From Bradyrhizobium sp. SZCCT0153 (GTDB lineage Bacteria; Pseudomonadota; Alphaproteobacteria; Rhizobiales; Xanthobacteraceae): 64,000 nt of DNA. Positions 37,364 through 45,322 of the stretch are shown one piece after another. The stretch is taken from positions 62,001 to 126,000 of the forward strand of contig NZ_JAFCKS010000004.1 in assembly GCF_018129995.1 (NCBI RefSeq), read 5' to 3'. Position 1 is the stretch's first letter. Each line of letters opens with the position of its first letter. The notes below the pieces were generated by a model that made no database searches, was not told the DNA's origin, and saw nothing but the letters and a program-made list of their open reading frames with translations. A program made the position numbers and the translations under genes.

Positions 37364-40024
37364 GTGCTGCGAAAACTCTCCACCTACCGACAGAAGCGTG
37401 ACTTCGAGAAGACACCGGAGCCGTCCGGCAAGACCGCAGTGGCGCCATCGAAGCAGCGGCGTTTCGTGATCCAGAAGCATGACGCCACCCGCCTTCATTA
37501 CGATCTCCGCCTCGAATTCGACGGTGTCTTCAAGTCCTGGGCCGTGACGAAGGGTCCTTCGCTTGACCCGCATGACAAGCGCCTGGCGGTCGAGGTCGAG
37601 GACCATCCGCTCGACTATGGCGATTTCGAAGGCACCATCCCCGAGGGACAATATGGCGGCGGCACGGTGATGCTGTGGGACCGCGGCACCTGGGAATCGG
37701 ATGATCCGGAAGCCGGCTTCAAGAAAGGCGATCTCAAGTTCACCCTGCATGGCGACAAGCTGCACGGAAGCTGGGTGCTGGTGCGCATGCGCAATGACCG
37801 CAGCGGCGGCAAGCGCACCAATTGGCTCCTGATCAAGCACCGCGACGAATATGCGGCCGAGGGCGAGGACATTCTCAGCGAGGACAAGTCGGTCGCCTCC
37901 GGCCGTGCGATGGATCAGATCGCCGAAGGCAAGGGCCGCGCGCCAAAACCGTTCATGCTGGCGAAGGGCGCCAGGACCAAGGCGGACGCGGTCTGGCAGT
38001 CCAACCGGGCCGACGAGACGAAAGGGCGCACGGTCATGCCGGCGCCGCGCACGGCCTTGAAGACCCGGAAGGCAGGGAAGACGACGACGGCCTCGAACGC
38101 CAAGAAGGTCGCGGAGATGCCGGACTTCGTGGCGCCGCAGCTCTGCACGCCAGTCGAGCGGCCGCCGGGCGGCGAGGGCTGGTGCCACGAGATCAAGTTC
38201 GACGGTTATCGCGTGCAGCTCCGCGTCGAGGAGGGCGAGGCGACGCTGAAGACGCGAAAAGGTCTCGACTGGACCGACAAGTTCGCCGCGATTGCGAAGG
38301 AAGCGGGTGTGCTGACGGACGTGATCATCGACGGCGAGATCGTCGCGCTGGACCACAATGGCGCACCGAATTTCTCCTCGCTCCAGGCTGCGCTATCGGA
38401 CGGCAAGACCGACGAGCTCATCTTCTTCGCCTTCGACCTCTTGTTCGCGGACGGCCTCGATCATCGCCGTCTGCCGCTCGGCGAGCGCAAGGCGCGGCTG
38501 AAGGAACTTCTGGAAGCGCGCAAGCGCAAATCGAGCCAGATCCGCTATGTCGATCATTTCGAGAGCAGCGGCGACGCCGTGCTGCAATCGGCCTGCAAGC
38601 TCGAGCTGGAAGGCGTGGTGTCAAAGAAGCTGGACGCGCCCTATCGCTCCGGCCGCACCGAGAGCTGGACCAAGGCCAAATGCCGCGCCGGCCATGAGGT
38701 CGTGATCGGCGGCTACAAGACGACCAACGGCAAATTCCGCTCGCTGATGGCCGGCGTGCACCGCGGCGATCATCTCGCCTTCGTCGGCATGGTCGGCACC
38801 GGCTTCGGCGCGGACATGGTCAAGCGCATCATGCCGTCCTTGAAGGCCATGGAGGCGAAGCAAAGCCCGTTCGGCGGCAAGAACGCACCGAAAAAAGACC
38901 GCGAAGTGCACTGGCTGAAGCCGGAACTCGTCGCCGAGATCGAGTTCGCCGGCTTCACCGCCGACGGCAACATTCGTCAGGCCGCCTTCAGGGGGCTGCG
39001 GCAAGACAAGCCGGCGGAGGAGGTCGAGGCGGAGACGCCAGTTGATACCGAGCTCGCTGAGCCTTCGCCGAAGAGACGTTCTGCGCCAAACTCCGGCAAA
39101 AAGAAGGGCGCCGGCACTGCCGAGGTGATGGGCGTCTTGATTTCCAAGCCGGACAAGGAGCTGTGGCCGGACGGCGGCGACGGCGAGGGCGTCACGAAGC
39201 TCGATCTCGCGCGGTATTTCGAGGCGGTCGGCGGCTGGATGATCGAACATCTCAAGGGCCGCCCCTGCTCGATCGTGCGTGCGCCGGATGGCATCGGTGG
39301 CGAAAAATTCTTCCAGCGCCACGCCATGCCGGGGAGCTCGAACCTGCTTGAACTGGCAAAAGTCTCAGGCGACCGGAAGCCGTACTTGCAGATTGACCGT
39401 GTCGAGGGGCTTGCCGCGGTCGCGCAGATCGGTGGCCTCGAACTGCATCCCTGGAATTGCGCGCCGGGCGCGTATGACACGCCGGGCCGCCTGGTGTTCG
39501 ACCTCGACCCGGCGCCGGACGTCGAGTTTGCCGACGTGGTCGAGGCGGCCAAGGAGATGCGGCAGCGGCTGGCCGATGTCGGCATGGAGAGTTTTTGCAA
39601 GACCACCGGCGGCAAGGGTCTGCATTTGGTGGTGCCGCTGCGCCATGGCGCCCGCGACAAGGTGAGCTGGAAGGAAGCCAAGGCCTTCGCGCAGGGCATC
39701 TGCCAGTGGATGGCCGACGACGATCCCGAGCGCTATCTGCTCAACATGTCCAAGAAACTGCGCAACGGGAAGATCTTCCTCGATTATCTGCGCAATGATC
39801 GCATGTCGACGGCGGTCGCGCCCTTATCGCCCCGGGCGCGCGATGGAGCGACCGTGTCGATGCCTGTGACGTGGGCGCAGGCGAAGGACGACCTCGATCC
39901 GAAGCGGTACACGGTGCGGACCGTGCCGGGATTGCTCGGCCGCTCGAAGGCGTGGGAGAATTATGATGATGCGGCCGCGCCCATCAAGGCGGCGATGAAG
40001 AAGCTTGCGGCGAAAACGAAGTAG
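37364..40024 (+). CDS. ligD: multidomain ATP-dependent DNA ligase LigD
   Basis: 886 residues starting at GTG 37364. Three domains in the order phosphoesterase - ligase - polymerase. The phosphoesterase (about 30-180) has RFVIQKHDATRLHYDLRLEF. The ligase (about 240-545) has the adenylated Lys278 in EIKFDGYR, then IIDGEIVAL and EGVVSKKLDAPY. A basic Pro/Lys-rich linker (about 565-590) precedes the primase/polymerase (about 590-870), with FDLDPAPDV (metal-binding Asp pair) and KTTGGKGLHLVVPL. LigD trims, fills and seals broken ends bound by Ku. Its TAG stop lies at the edge of a repeat element, so the last residues could have been set by that insertion. Confidence 0.96.
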   Translation: MLRKLSTYRQKRDFEKTPEPSGKTAVAPSKQRRFVIQKHDATRLHYDLRLEFDGVFKSWAVTKGPSLDPHDKRLAVEVEDHPLDYGDFEGTIPEGQYGGGTVMLWDRGTWESDDPEAGFKKGDLKFTLHGDKLHGSWVLVRMRNDRSGGKRTNWLLIKHRDEYAAEGEDILSEDKSVASGRAMDQIAEGKGRAPKPFMLAKGARTKADAVWQSNRADETKGRTVMPAPRTALKTRKAGKTTTASNAKKVAEMPDFVAPQLCTPVERPPGGEGWCHEIKFDGYRVQLRVEEGEATLKTRKGLDWTDKFAAIAKEAGVLTDVIIDGEIVALDHNGAPNFSSLQAALSDGKTDELIFFAFDLLFADGLDHRRLPLGERKARLKELLEARKRKSSQIRYVDHFESSGDAVLQSACKLELEGVVSKKLDAPYRSGRTESWTKAKCRAGHEVVIGGYKTTNGKFRSLMAGVHRGDHLAFVGMVGTGFGADMVKRIMPSLKAMEAKQSPFGGKNAPKKDREVHWLKPELVAEIEFAGFTADGNIRQAAFRGLRQDKPAEEVEAETPVDTELAEPSPKRRSAPNSGKKKGAGTAEVMGVLISKPDKELWPDGGDGEGVTKLDLARYFEAVGGWMIEHLKGRPCSIVRAPDGIGGEKFFQRHAMPGSSNLLELAKVSGDRKPYLQIDRVEGLAAVAQIGGLELHPWNCAPGAYDTPGRLVFDLDPAPDVEFADVVEAAKEMRQRLADVGMESFCKTTGGKGLHLVVPLRHGARDKVSWKEAKAFAQGICQWMADDDPERYLLNMSKKLRNGKIFLDYLRNDRMSTAVAPLSPRARDGATVSMPVTWAQAKDDLDPKRYTVRTVPGLLGRSKAWENYDDAAAPIKAAMKKLAAKTK

Positions 40025-40108
40025 GGTGGGCAAAGCGAAGCTTGCCCACCAGCTTTCCTGCGTCGCGAGGAAGAGGTGGGCACGGCGCGTTGCGCCTTTG
40101 CCCACCCT
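40023..40108. repeat. inverted-repeat intergenic element after ligD
   Basis: Perfect 13-base arms AGGGTGGGCAAAG (40023-40035) and CTTTGCCCACCCT (40096-40108) flank two further GTGGGC-type blocks. It looks like a dispersed 'GGTGGGCAAAG' element of Bradyrhizobium genomes. The left arm overlaps the ligD stop codon. It may fold and terminate transcription. Confidence 0.75.
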
Positions 40109-40121
40109 GCGATGTCAGTCG

Positions 40122-40286
40122 CTAGATCCGTCCCATCAGCAGCAGGATCAGCAGGATTACGATGATTAGCCCGAGGCCGCCGCCGCCGTAATAGCCGGTG
40201 CCGTAGAACGGGCCGCCGCCGATGCCGCTGAAGCCGCCGAGCAGCGCGATGACCAAAATGATCAGGATGATTGTACCGATAGACAT
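40122..40286 (-). CDS. DUF3309 family mini membrane protein, 54 aa
   Basis: 54 residues: two hydrophobic helices (IGTIILIILVIALLGG and LGLIIVILLILLLMGRI) joined by a Gly/Tyr-rich loop (GIGGGPFYGTGYYGGGG), the exact layout of DUF3309 proteins common in Rhizobiales. GGAGGAG lies 4-10 bases before the ATG. Function unknown; proteins like this are often linked to envelope or general stress. A candidate stress promoter lies 52 bases upstream of its start. Confidence 0.8.
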   Translation of the reverse strand: MSIGTIILIILVIALLGGFSGIGGGPFYGTGYYGGGGLGLIIVILLILLLMGRI

Positions 40287-40337
40287 GCGAATCTCCTCCA
40301 GCCCTTCGTCAAAGGGTTGCTATGTTGTGCTCAGGGC

Positions 40338-40362
40338 AACTTGCCGCAGGTTTTAAAGTTCC
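40338..40362 (-). promoter_or_regulatory. candidate general-stress (EcfG-type) promoter of the DUF3309 gene
   Basis: On the minus strand GGAAC (40362-40358), 16 bases, AGTT (40341-40338), facing the DUF3309 start at 40286. Confidence 0.45.
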
Positions 40363-40458
40363 AGATATGAAACAGGGCGTGGCTGGTAAGGCGGATGGAA
40401 CCTTTGGCCTCGCGACCGGCATGACTATGTGAGGATCAATCACTTACAGGGCAGGGCC

Positions 40459-40776
40459 ATGTCAGCACCGCTTGTCGTTTCCATCCCGCATCGTCTCGGC
40501 CGCGAGGAAGCGGTGCGCCGGCTCAAGACCGGGCTCGGCCGTGCCGCAACAAGCATTCCCGTGATGCAGGTTGAGGAGGAGCGCTGGAGCGGCGACACCA
40601 TGAATTTTCGCATCCGCGCAATGGGCCAGGTCGCGACGGGGCAGGTCGACGTTGCCGACGACCATGTCAAGGTTGAGGTGGTGTTGCCCTGGCTGCTGCA
40701 GCGCTTCGCCGAGATGGCGCAGGCCACGATCCGCAAGCGCGGCCAGTTGCTGCTGAGCAAGGACGGAAAAAGCTAG
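40459..40776 (+). CDS. polyhydroxyalkanoic acid system family protein
   Basis: 105 residues from ATG 40459; the frame is open 30 bases earlier, but GGCAGGG before 40459 is the better ribosome site. The sequence fits the short PHA-granule-region family: VSIPHRLGREEAVRRLKTGL, then VEEERWSGDTMNFRIRAMGQ, VEVVLPWLLQRFAEMAQA, and a basic end. The role of this family is not settled; it is usually found near polyhydroxyalkanoate genes, but none is in this window. It ends 3 bases from the convergent treY stop. Confidence 0.75.
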   Translation: MSAPLVVSIPHRLGREEAVRRLKTGLGRAATSIPVMQVEEERWSGDTMNFRIRAMGQVATGQVDVADDHVKVEVVLPWLLQRFAEMAQATIRKRGQLLLSKDGKS

Positions 40777-40779
40777 CGT

Positions 40780-43566
40780 TCAAGCGCGGGCGCGCTGCCG
40801 GACCGGCTTCGCCGCACCCGCGGTTCGTGCCGCGATGACGGCTGCGGGGAAATTGCGAAAAGCCTGCGCCAGCGACAGATCGTTGCCCGCGAGATCCGGC
40901 ACGTCGTAGCCCGCGACGTCGACGGTTGCGTCGAAACCATCGTGTGTCGGCCATTCGCGTCCTGCTTGCGCGAAAGGTGCGAACTGGCGGCCGACCAGGA
41001 TGATGGCCGCGGCACGGCCATGCCGGCGGACGAACGCGACCACATGGTCGGCATGGGCGCCCCGCACCTGAAGCGGCTGGTAGTCGCCTCGGGCGAAAAC
41101 GTCAGGAAGCTCGTTGCGCAGCTTGAGGAGGTGGCGCGTCCAGGCCAGCTTGAGCCGGCCGTCGGGCCAGCTCTTGATCAGCTTATCCCAATCCGGATCG
41201 TCCAGCGTACTCAGCGCCGCGTGGCGCGCGGAAAAATCCACCGGGCGGCGGTTGTCGGGATCGACCAGCGAAAGGTCCCAGAATTCGGTGCCTTGGTATA
41301 AGTCGGGCACGCCGGGCAGGGTCGCCTTGAGCGTGAGCTGGCTGAGCGCGTTCAGCGCCCCAAGCAGCGCGATGCGGCGGGCCAGGGTCTGCAGCGCCTC
41401 CAGAAATTCGGCTGATTGCGCAGGATCGAGAATCTTCGCGATGAAGCTCGTTACGCCGCTCTCATACGCCCCATGGGGGTTGAGCCAGCTCGTCTCTTCC
41501 TTGCCCTCGCGCGCGGCCTTGAGCGCATAGGCCTGGATACGCTCGACGAAGCCGGCATCGGCCTTCTCCTGAAGCGGCCAGGCGCCGAGCAGGGTCTGGT
41601 AGAGCATGTATTCGAAAGTCGCCGACGGCGCGCGCAGATTGCCGTCGAGCGCGAGGTGCGGGGCGTTCAGGACTTTCCAGCGTGCCACGGCGCTGGTCCA
41701 TTCGCCGGGAATTTCACTCAAGGCAGCGATCCGCGCGCGGGTGTCCTCGCCGCGTTTGGTGTCATGCGTGGCGGTCGCCGTCATCCCTTGCGGCCATTCC
41801 CTGGCGCGGGCCTGCATGATCTCGTGGAAAGCGCCAATGGTGAGGCCCTTGCTCGCGGGATCGCCGCCAACCTCGTTCAGGGCCAGCAGCCGGTGGAATT
41901 GATAGAAGGCGGTGTCCTCCAGCGACTTCGCCATCATCGGCCCTGTGAATTGCTGCACCTTCAGCGCAAAGCGGCGCACCCGCGGGGCGCTGTGCGGGAG
42001 GCGGCCCGGCTTGAGCAGGTCCATGGTGAGCGCATCGCGCAGGAAATCGAAGATGCCTTCGTCCGCGGCGAACCATTCCGCACGGGCGCGCACAATGGTG
42101 TCGTCGATCAGCTTGCGATCATGCGCCGCCGGCGCGCTCGTCGTCAGGTAGGTACGGTACACCGGGAAATGCAGCACATAAAGCTCGAGCGCCTGCCGCA
42201 GGCTGTCGGCGGAAAAGTCGCGGGTCGAATAATGGCCGTTGGCGATGCGCGCGAGCAGGCGCGTCAGCACCGTGAATTCGCTGGTCAACAGCGTCTCCAG
42301 CACGCGCCGCTTGGCGTCCTTGACGTACGGCGCGAGCCGTGGCGGCCGGTTGCTGATCTGCCGCCAGGTTTCGTCCAGGGCCTCCAGCCCCTTGGCGTCG
42401 ACGAGGACGTGAGTGATGGCGTTCATCCACTCATAGCCGGTGGTGCCCTGGACGCCGGCGAAGTGCGGCAGGCGCTCGTGCTCGCACAGGATCTTCTCGA
42501 TCACCGTATAGAACGGCTTTGTCTTGCCCTGCGCGTCGCGCACCAGCCGGCGCAGCCGCTGGCAATATTGCGCGGGATCGCGCAGGCCGTCGATGTGATC
42601 GAGGCGGATGCCTTGCAGTCTGCCGTCGGCAACGAGTTGCTTCACCAGCCGGTGCGTTGCGGCGAACGTGCCGGGATCCTCGACGCGCAGCCCGGCGAGG
42701 CCGTTGACGTCGAAGAAGCGGCGATAATTGATGTCGCTGGAGGCAAGGCGCCAGTGCCCGAGCTTGTAGTGCTGGCGCTCCAGCAGATGATGCAGCGTCA
42801 GCGTCTGCGCGGGACGGTCCTTGGCGGCGCGATAGGCATCGAGGCCGCGCGCGACGAGGTCGGCGCTGCCTGCGATCTCCCTGAGTTCGGCCTTGAAGCC
42901 CGGCGCCTCCTTGCGATTGGGACGGCGCAGTCCCGTGTAGCGGGCCGCGAGCGACAGCAGGCGCTTGCCGGCCTCGGTCTCGGCGGCGTCGGCTTCCTTC
43001 ACGATCATGCGCAGCAATTCGCCGTAACGCTCCGGCGCGATCGGCAGGCGATGCTCGAAATACCAGGCGGAAAAACTGCCTTCGTCCGGGTCGTAGCGCA
43101 GCTCGATATCGCCGCGCTCCAGTGCCTCGCCGTAGGATGCGCCGAGGATCGGCAGCAGCACGCCGTCGCGCGCACGGAAGGCCAATTGATCCCAATCGAT
43201 GTCGAAGGAGACTGCATGGGGCGATGCCTGGCCCCATTCCAGCACGTCGAGCCACCAGGGATTATCGGCAAAATGCACGCCGACATGGTTGGGCACGAAG
43301 TCGATGATGAGGCCGATATCGTGCCTGGTCAGGGCCTCGCTCAGCCGGGCAAAACCGGCCTCGCCGCCGAGCTCCGGATTGAGCTGGCTGTGATCGACGG
43401 TGTCGTAGCCATGGGTCGAGCCCTTGCGCGCCTTCATCACCGGCGAGGCGTAGAGATGCGTGATCCCCAGCGCCTTGAGATAGGGGACGATTGCGGCGGC
43501 CTTGTCGAAGTCGAATTCTGCGGTGAGCTGGAGCCGGTAAGTTGCGAGAGGGATTGCCGAAGGCAT
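40780..43566 (-). CDS. treY: maltooligosyltrehalose synthase TreY
   Basis: 928 residues from ATG 43566, one base after the treZ stop. TreY converts the reducing end of a malto-oligosaccharide into a trehalose unit. It is a GH13 enzyme with the family start (ATYRLQLTAEFDFDKAAAIV, then YLKALGITHLYASPVMKAR). Catalytic regions are QGIRLDHIDGLRDP (nucleophile Asp), VIEKIL (Glu) and ATATHDTKRGEDTRAR (Asp), all present. Together with TreZ it releases free trehalose from glycogen. It is the last gene of the leftward six-gene island. Confidence 0.95.
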   Translation of the reverse strand: MPSAIPLATYRLQLTAEFDFDKAAAIVPYLKALGITHLYASPVMKARKGSTHGYDTVDHSQLNPELGGEAGFARLSEALTRHDIGLIIDFVPNHVGVHFADNPWWLDVLEWGQASPHAVSFDIDWDQLAFRARDGVLLPILGASYGEALERGDIELRYDPDEGSFSAWYFEHRLPIAPERYGELLRMIVKEADAAETEAGKRLLSLAARYTGLRRPNRKEAPGFKAELREIAGSADLVARGLDAYRAAKDRPAQTLTLHHLLERQHYKLGHWRLASSDINYRRFFDVNGLAGLRVEDPGTFAATHRLVKQLVADGRLQGIRLDHIDGLRDPAQYCQRLRRLVRDAQGKTKPFYTVIEKILCEHERLPHFAGVQGTTGYEWMNAITHVLVDAKGLEALDETWRQISNRPPRLAPYVKDAKRRVLETLLTSEFTVLTRLLARIANGHYSTRDFSADSLRQALELYVLHFPVYRTYLTTSAPAAHDRKLIDDTIVRARAEWFAADEGIFDFLRDALTMDLLKPGRLPHSAPRVRRFALKVQQFTGPMMAKSLEDTAFYQFHRLLALNEVGGDPASKGLTIGAFHEIMQARAREWPQGMTATATHDTKRGEDTRARIAALSEIPGEWTSAVARWKVLNAPHLALDGNLRAPSATFEYMLYQTLLGAWPLQEKADAGFVERIQAYALKAAREGKEETSWLNPHGAYESGVTSFIAKILDPAQSAEFLEALQTLARRIALLGALNALSQLTLKATLPGVPDLYQGTEFWDLSLVDPDNRRPVDFSARHAALSTLDDPDWDKLIKSWPDGRLKLAWTRHLLKLRNELPDVFARGDYQPLQVRGAHADHVVAFVRRHGRAAAIILVGRQFAPFAQAGREWPTHDGFDATVDVAGYDVPDLAGNDLSLAQAFRNFPAAVIAARTAGAAKPVRQRARA

Positions 43567-43567
43567 A

Positions 43568-45322
43568 TCAATCTCCGAGATGCCAGACCACCGACCACGG
43601 CGGAAGCCGGTCGCCGCTTGCACTGCCCCAGATCGGCGTGCCTGCATTGCCGCTGGCGTACGGGATGTCCTTGTCGGACAGATTGGCAGCGAGGCGCAGC
43701 ATCGCGCCGTCGCCGAGACGCCAATGCGCGGTCAGCAGGCCGCTGTCGGCCGCCTCGGCATCGCCGAACCTCGCCCCCTTCAGCCGGGGCGCGATCTCCT
43801 TGTGGCGAAGCGCGAGCAGATCGCGCACCAGCGCAAGCCGCACGGCTTGCTCAGGCGTGTGGCCGGTCCAGTCGAGCACGGCCGATTGCGGCGTTGCCGG
43901 ATCGAGCGGGTCGGGCACCTCGTCGCCGTAGGTCTCATAAGCCCAGGCATATTCCTGGCGGCGGCCCTTGCGGACGGCGTCGGCAAGGCCGCCCTGGAAG
44001 TCGCAGAAGAACGGGAAGGGCGCGGTCGAGCCCCACTCTTCGCCCTGAAACAGCATCGGCACCATCGGCGCGAGCAGGGTCACTGCCAGCGCGGCTTCGA
44101 TCTGCTGCGGCGATGCCAGGCTCTCGAGCCGGTCGCCGAATGGCCGGTTGCCGATCTGGTCATGGTTTTGCAGGAAGTTGACGAAGGTTGCGGGCGGCAG
44201 CTCGCCGCTGGTCTCGCCGCGCGGCTGCTTGCCCCAGAATTCCGAGATCTCCCCCTGGTAGACGAAGCCGGAGGCGAGGGCGCGGGCGAGATCGAGGCGC
44301 GGCGTTTGATAGTCGGCGTAATAACCGGCGGTTTCGCCGGTCAGCATCACGTGCCAGGCGTGGTGATAGTCGTCGTTCCACTGTCCGCGATATTTGCCAT
44401 TCGGCGGCTCCTGCGCAGCGTCGAGCAGGCTGGCGCGGTTGTCGCCGTTCTCCAGCACGAGATGGATGTGCCGCCCCGTCGCCTTGGCAAACTCGCCTGC
44501 GGCGACGCTGAGGTCCTGCAGCATCGACTGCTCGCCGGGGATTGCCATGATGTGATTGGCGGCATCCAGCCTCAGACCGTCGAAGCGGTAGTCGCCGAGC
44601 CAGGACAGCGCGTTCTCGACCGCGAAGGCGCGCACCTGCGGCACGCGATAATCGATCGCGCTTCCCCAGGGCGTGTGTGCGTCGGCGAAGAAGGACGGCG
44701 CATAGCGGCCAAGGTAATTCCCCTCGGGGCCGAAATGGTTGTAGACGACGTCGAGGAACACCATCAGCCCGCGCAGATGGGCTTCGTCGATCAGCGTCTT
44801 CAGGTCATCAGGGCGGCCATAGGCACTGTCGGGCGCATACCACAGCACGCCGTCATAACCCCAGCCGCGGCGGCCGGCGAAATCGGCCAGCGGCATCAGT
44901 TCGACCGCTGTGATGCCGGTCGCGACGAGATGGTCGAGCCTGTCGATCATCGCGCGGTAGGTGCCTTCAGGGGTGAAGGTGCCGACATGCGTCTCGATCA
45001 GCGCCGTCTCTTCCCAGGGACGGCCGCGCCAATCGCGCGCACGCCAGGTGAAAGCATCGTGATCGATCACCTCGCTCGGGCCGAACACGTCGTCCGGCTG
45101 GAATGCGGACGCCGGATCGGGCACGTCGATCTCGTCGTCGATCCTGAACTTATAGGTGCTGCCAACGGCCAGGTTGGGAATCTCGGCGACATACCACCCC
45201 TCCTGCCGGCGCTGCATCGCGTGCCGTCTGTCGAGCAGCAGGTCGACGCGCCGCGCACCCGGCGCCCACAGGCGGAACGACACGCCGTCCTTCGTCGGCC
45301 TTGCCCCGAAGGATGGCCTCAT
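43568..45322 (-). CDS. treZ: maltooligosyltrehalose trehalohydrolase TreZ
   Basis: 584 residues from ATG 45322, overlapping the glgX stop as ATGA. The frame is open much further upstream, but that part is a shadow of glgX. TreZ cuts trehalose from the product of TreY. An N-terminal carbohydrate-binding domain (SFRLWAPGARRVDLLLDRRH) is followed by the GH13 barrel with DGLRLDAANHIM (Asp), LVLENGDNRAS (Glu) and NFLQNHDQIGNR (Asp). All catalytic residues are present. treY follows one base later. Confidence 0.95.
   Translation of the reverse strand: MRPSFGARPTKDGVSFRLWAPGARRVDLLLDRRHAMQRRQEGWYVAEIPNLAVGSTYKFRIDDEIDVPDPASAFQPDDVFGPSEVIDHDAFTWRARDWRGRPWEETALIETHVGTFTPEGTYRAMIDRLDHLVATGITAVELMPLADFAGRRGWGYDGVLWYAPDSAYGRPDDLKTLIDEAHLRGLMVFLDVVYNHFGPEGNYLGRYAPSFFADAHTPWGSAIDYRVPQVRAFAVENALSWLGDYRFDGLRLDAANHIMAIPGEQSMLQDLSVAAGEFAKATGRHIHLVLENGDNRASLLDAAQEPPNGKYRGQWNDDYHHAWHVMLTGETAGYYADYQTPRLDLARALASGFVYQGEISEFWGKQPRGETSGELPPATFVNFLQNHDQIGNRPFGDRLESLASPQQIEAALAVTLLAPMVPMLFQGEEWGSTAPFPFFCDFQGGLADAVRKGRRQEYAWAYETYGDEVPDPLDPATPQSAVLDWTGHTPEQAVRLALVRDLLALRHKEIAPRLKGARFGDAEAADSGLLTAHWRLGDGAMLRLAANLSDKDIPYASGNAGTPIWGSASGDRLPPWSVVWHLGD

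Noticed and set aside
40023..40108. Insertion sequence or miniature transposon
   Set aside because: No transposase, no target duplication visible; it fits a dispersed palindromic repeat better.
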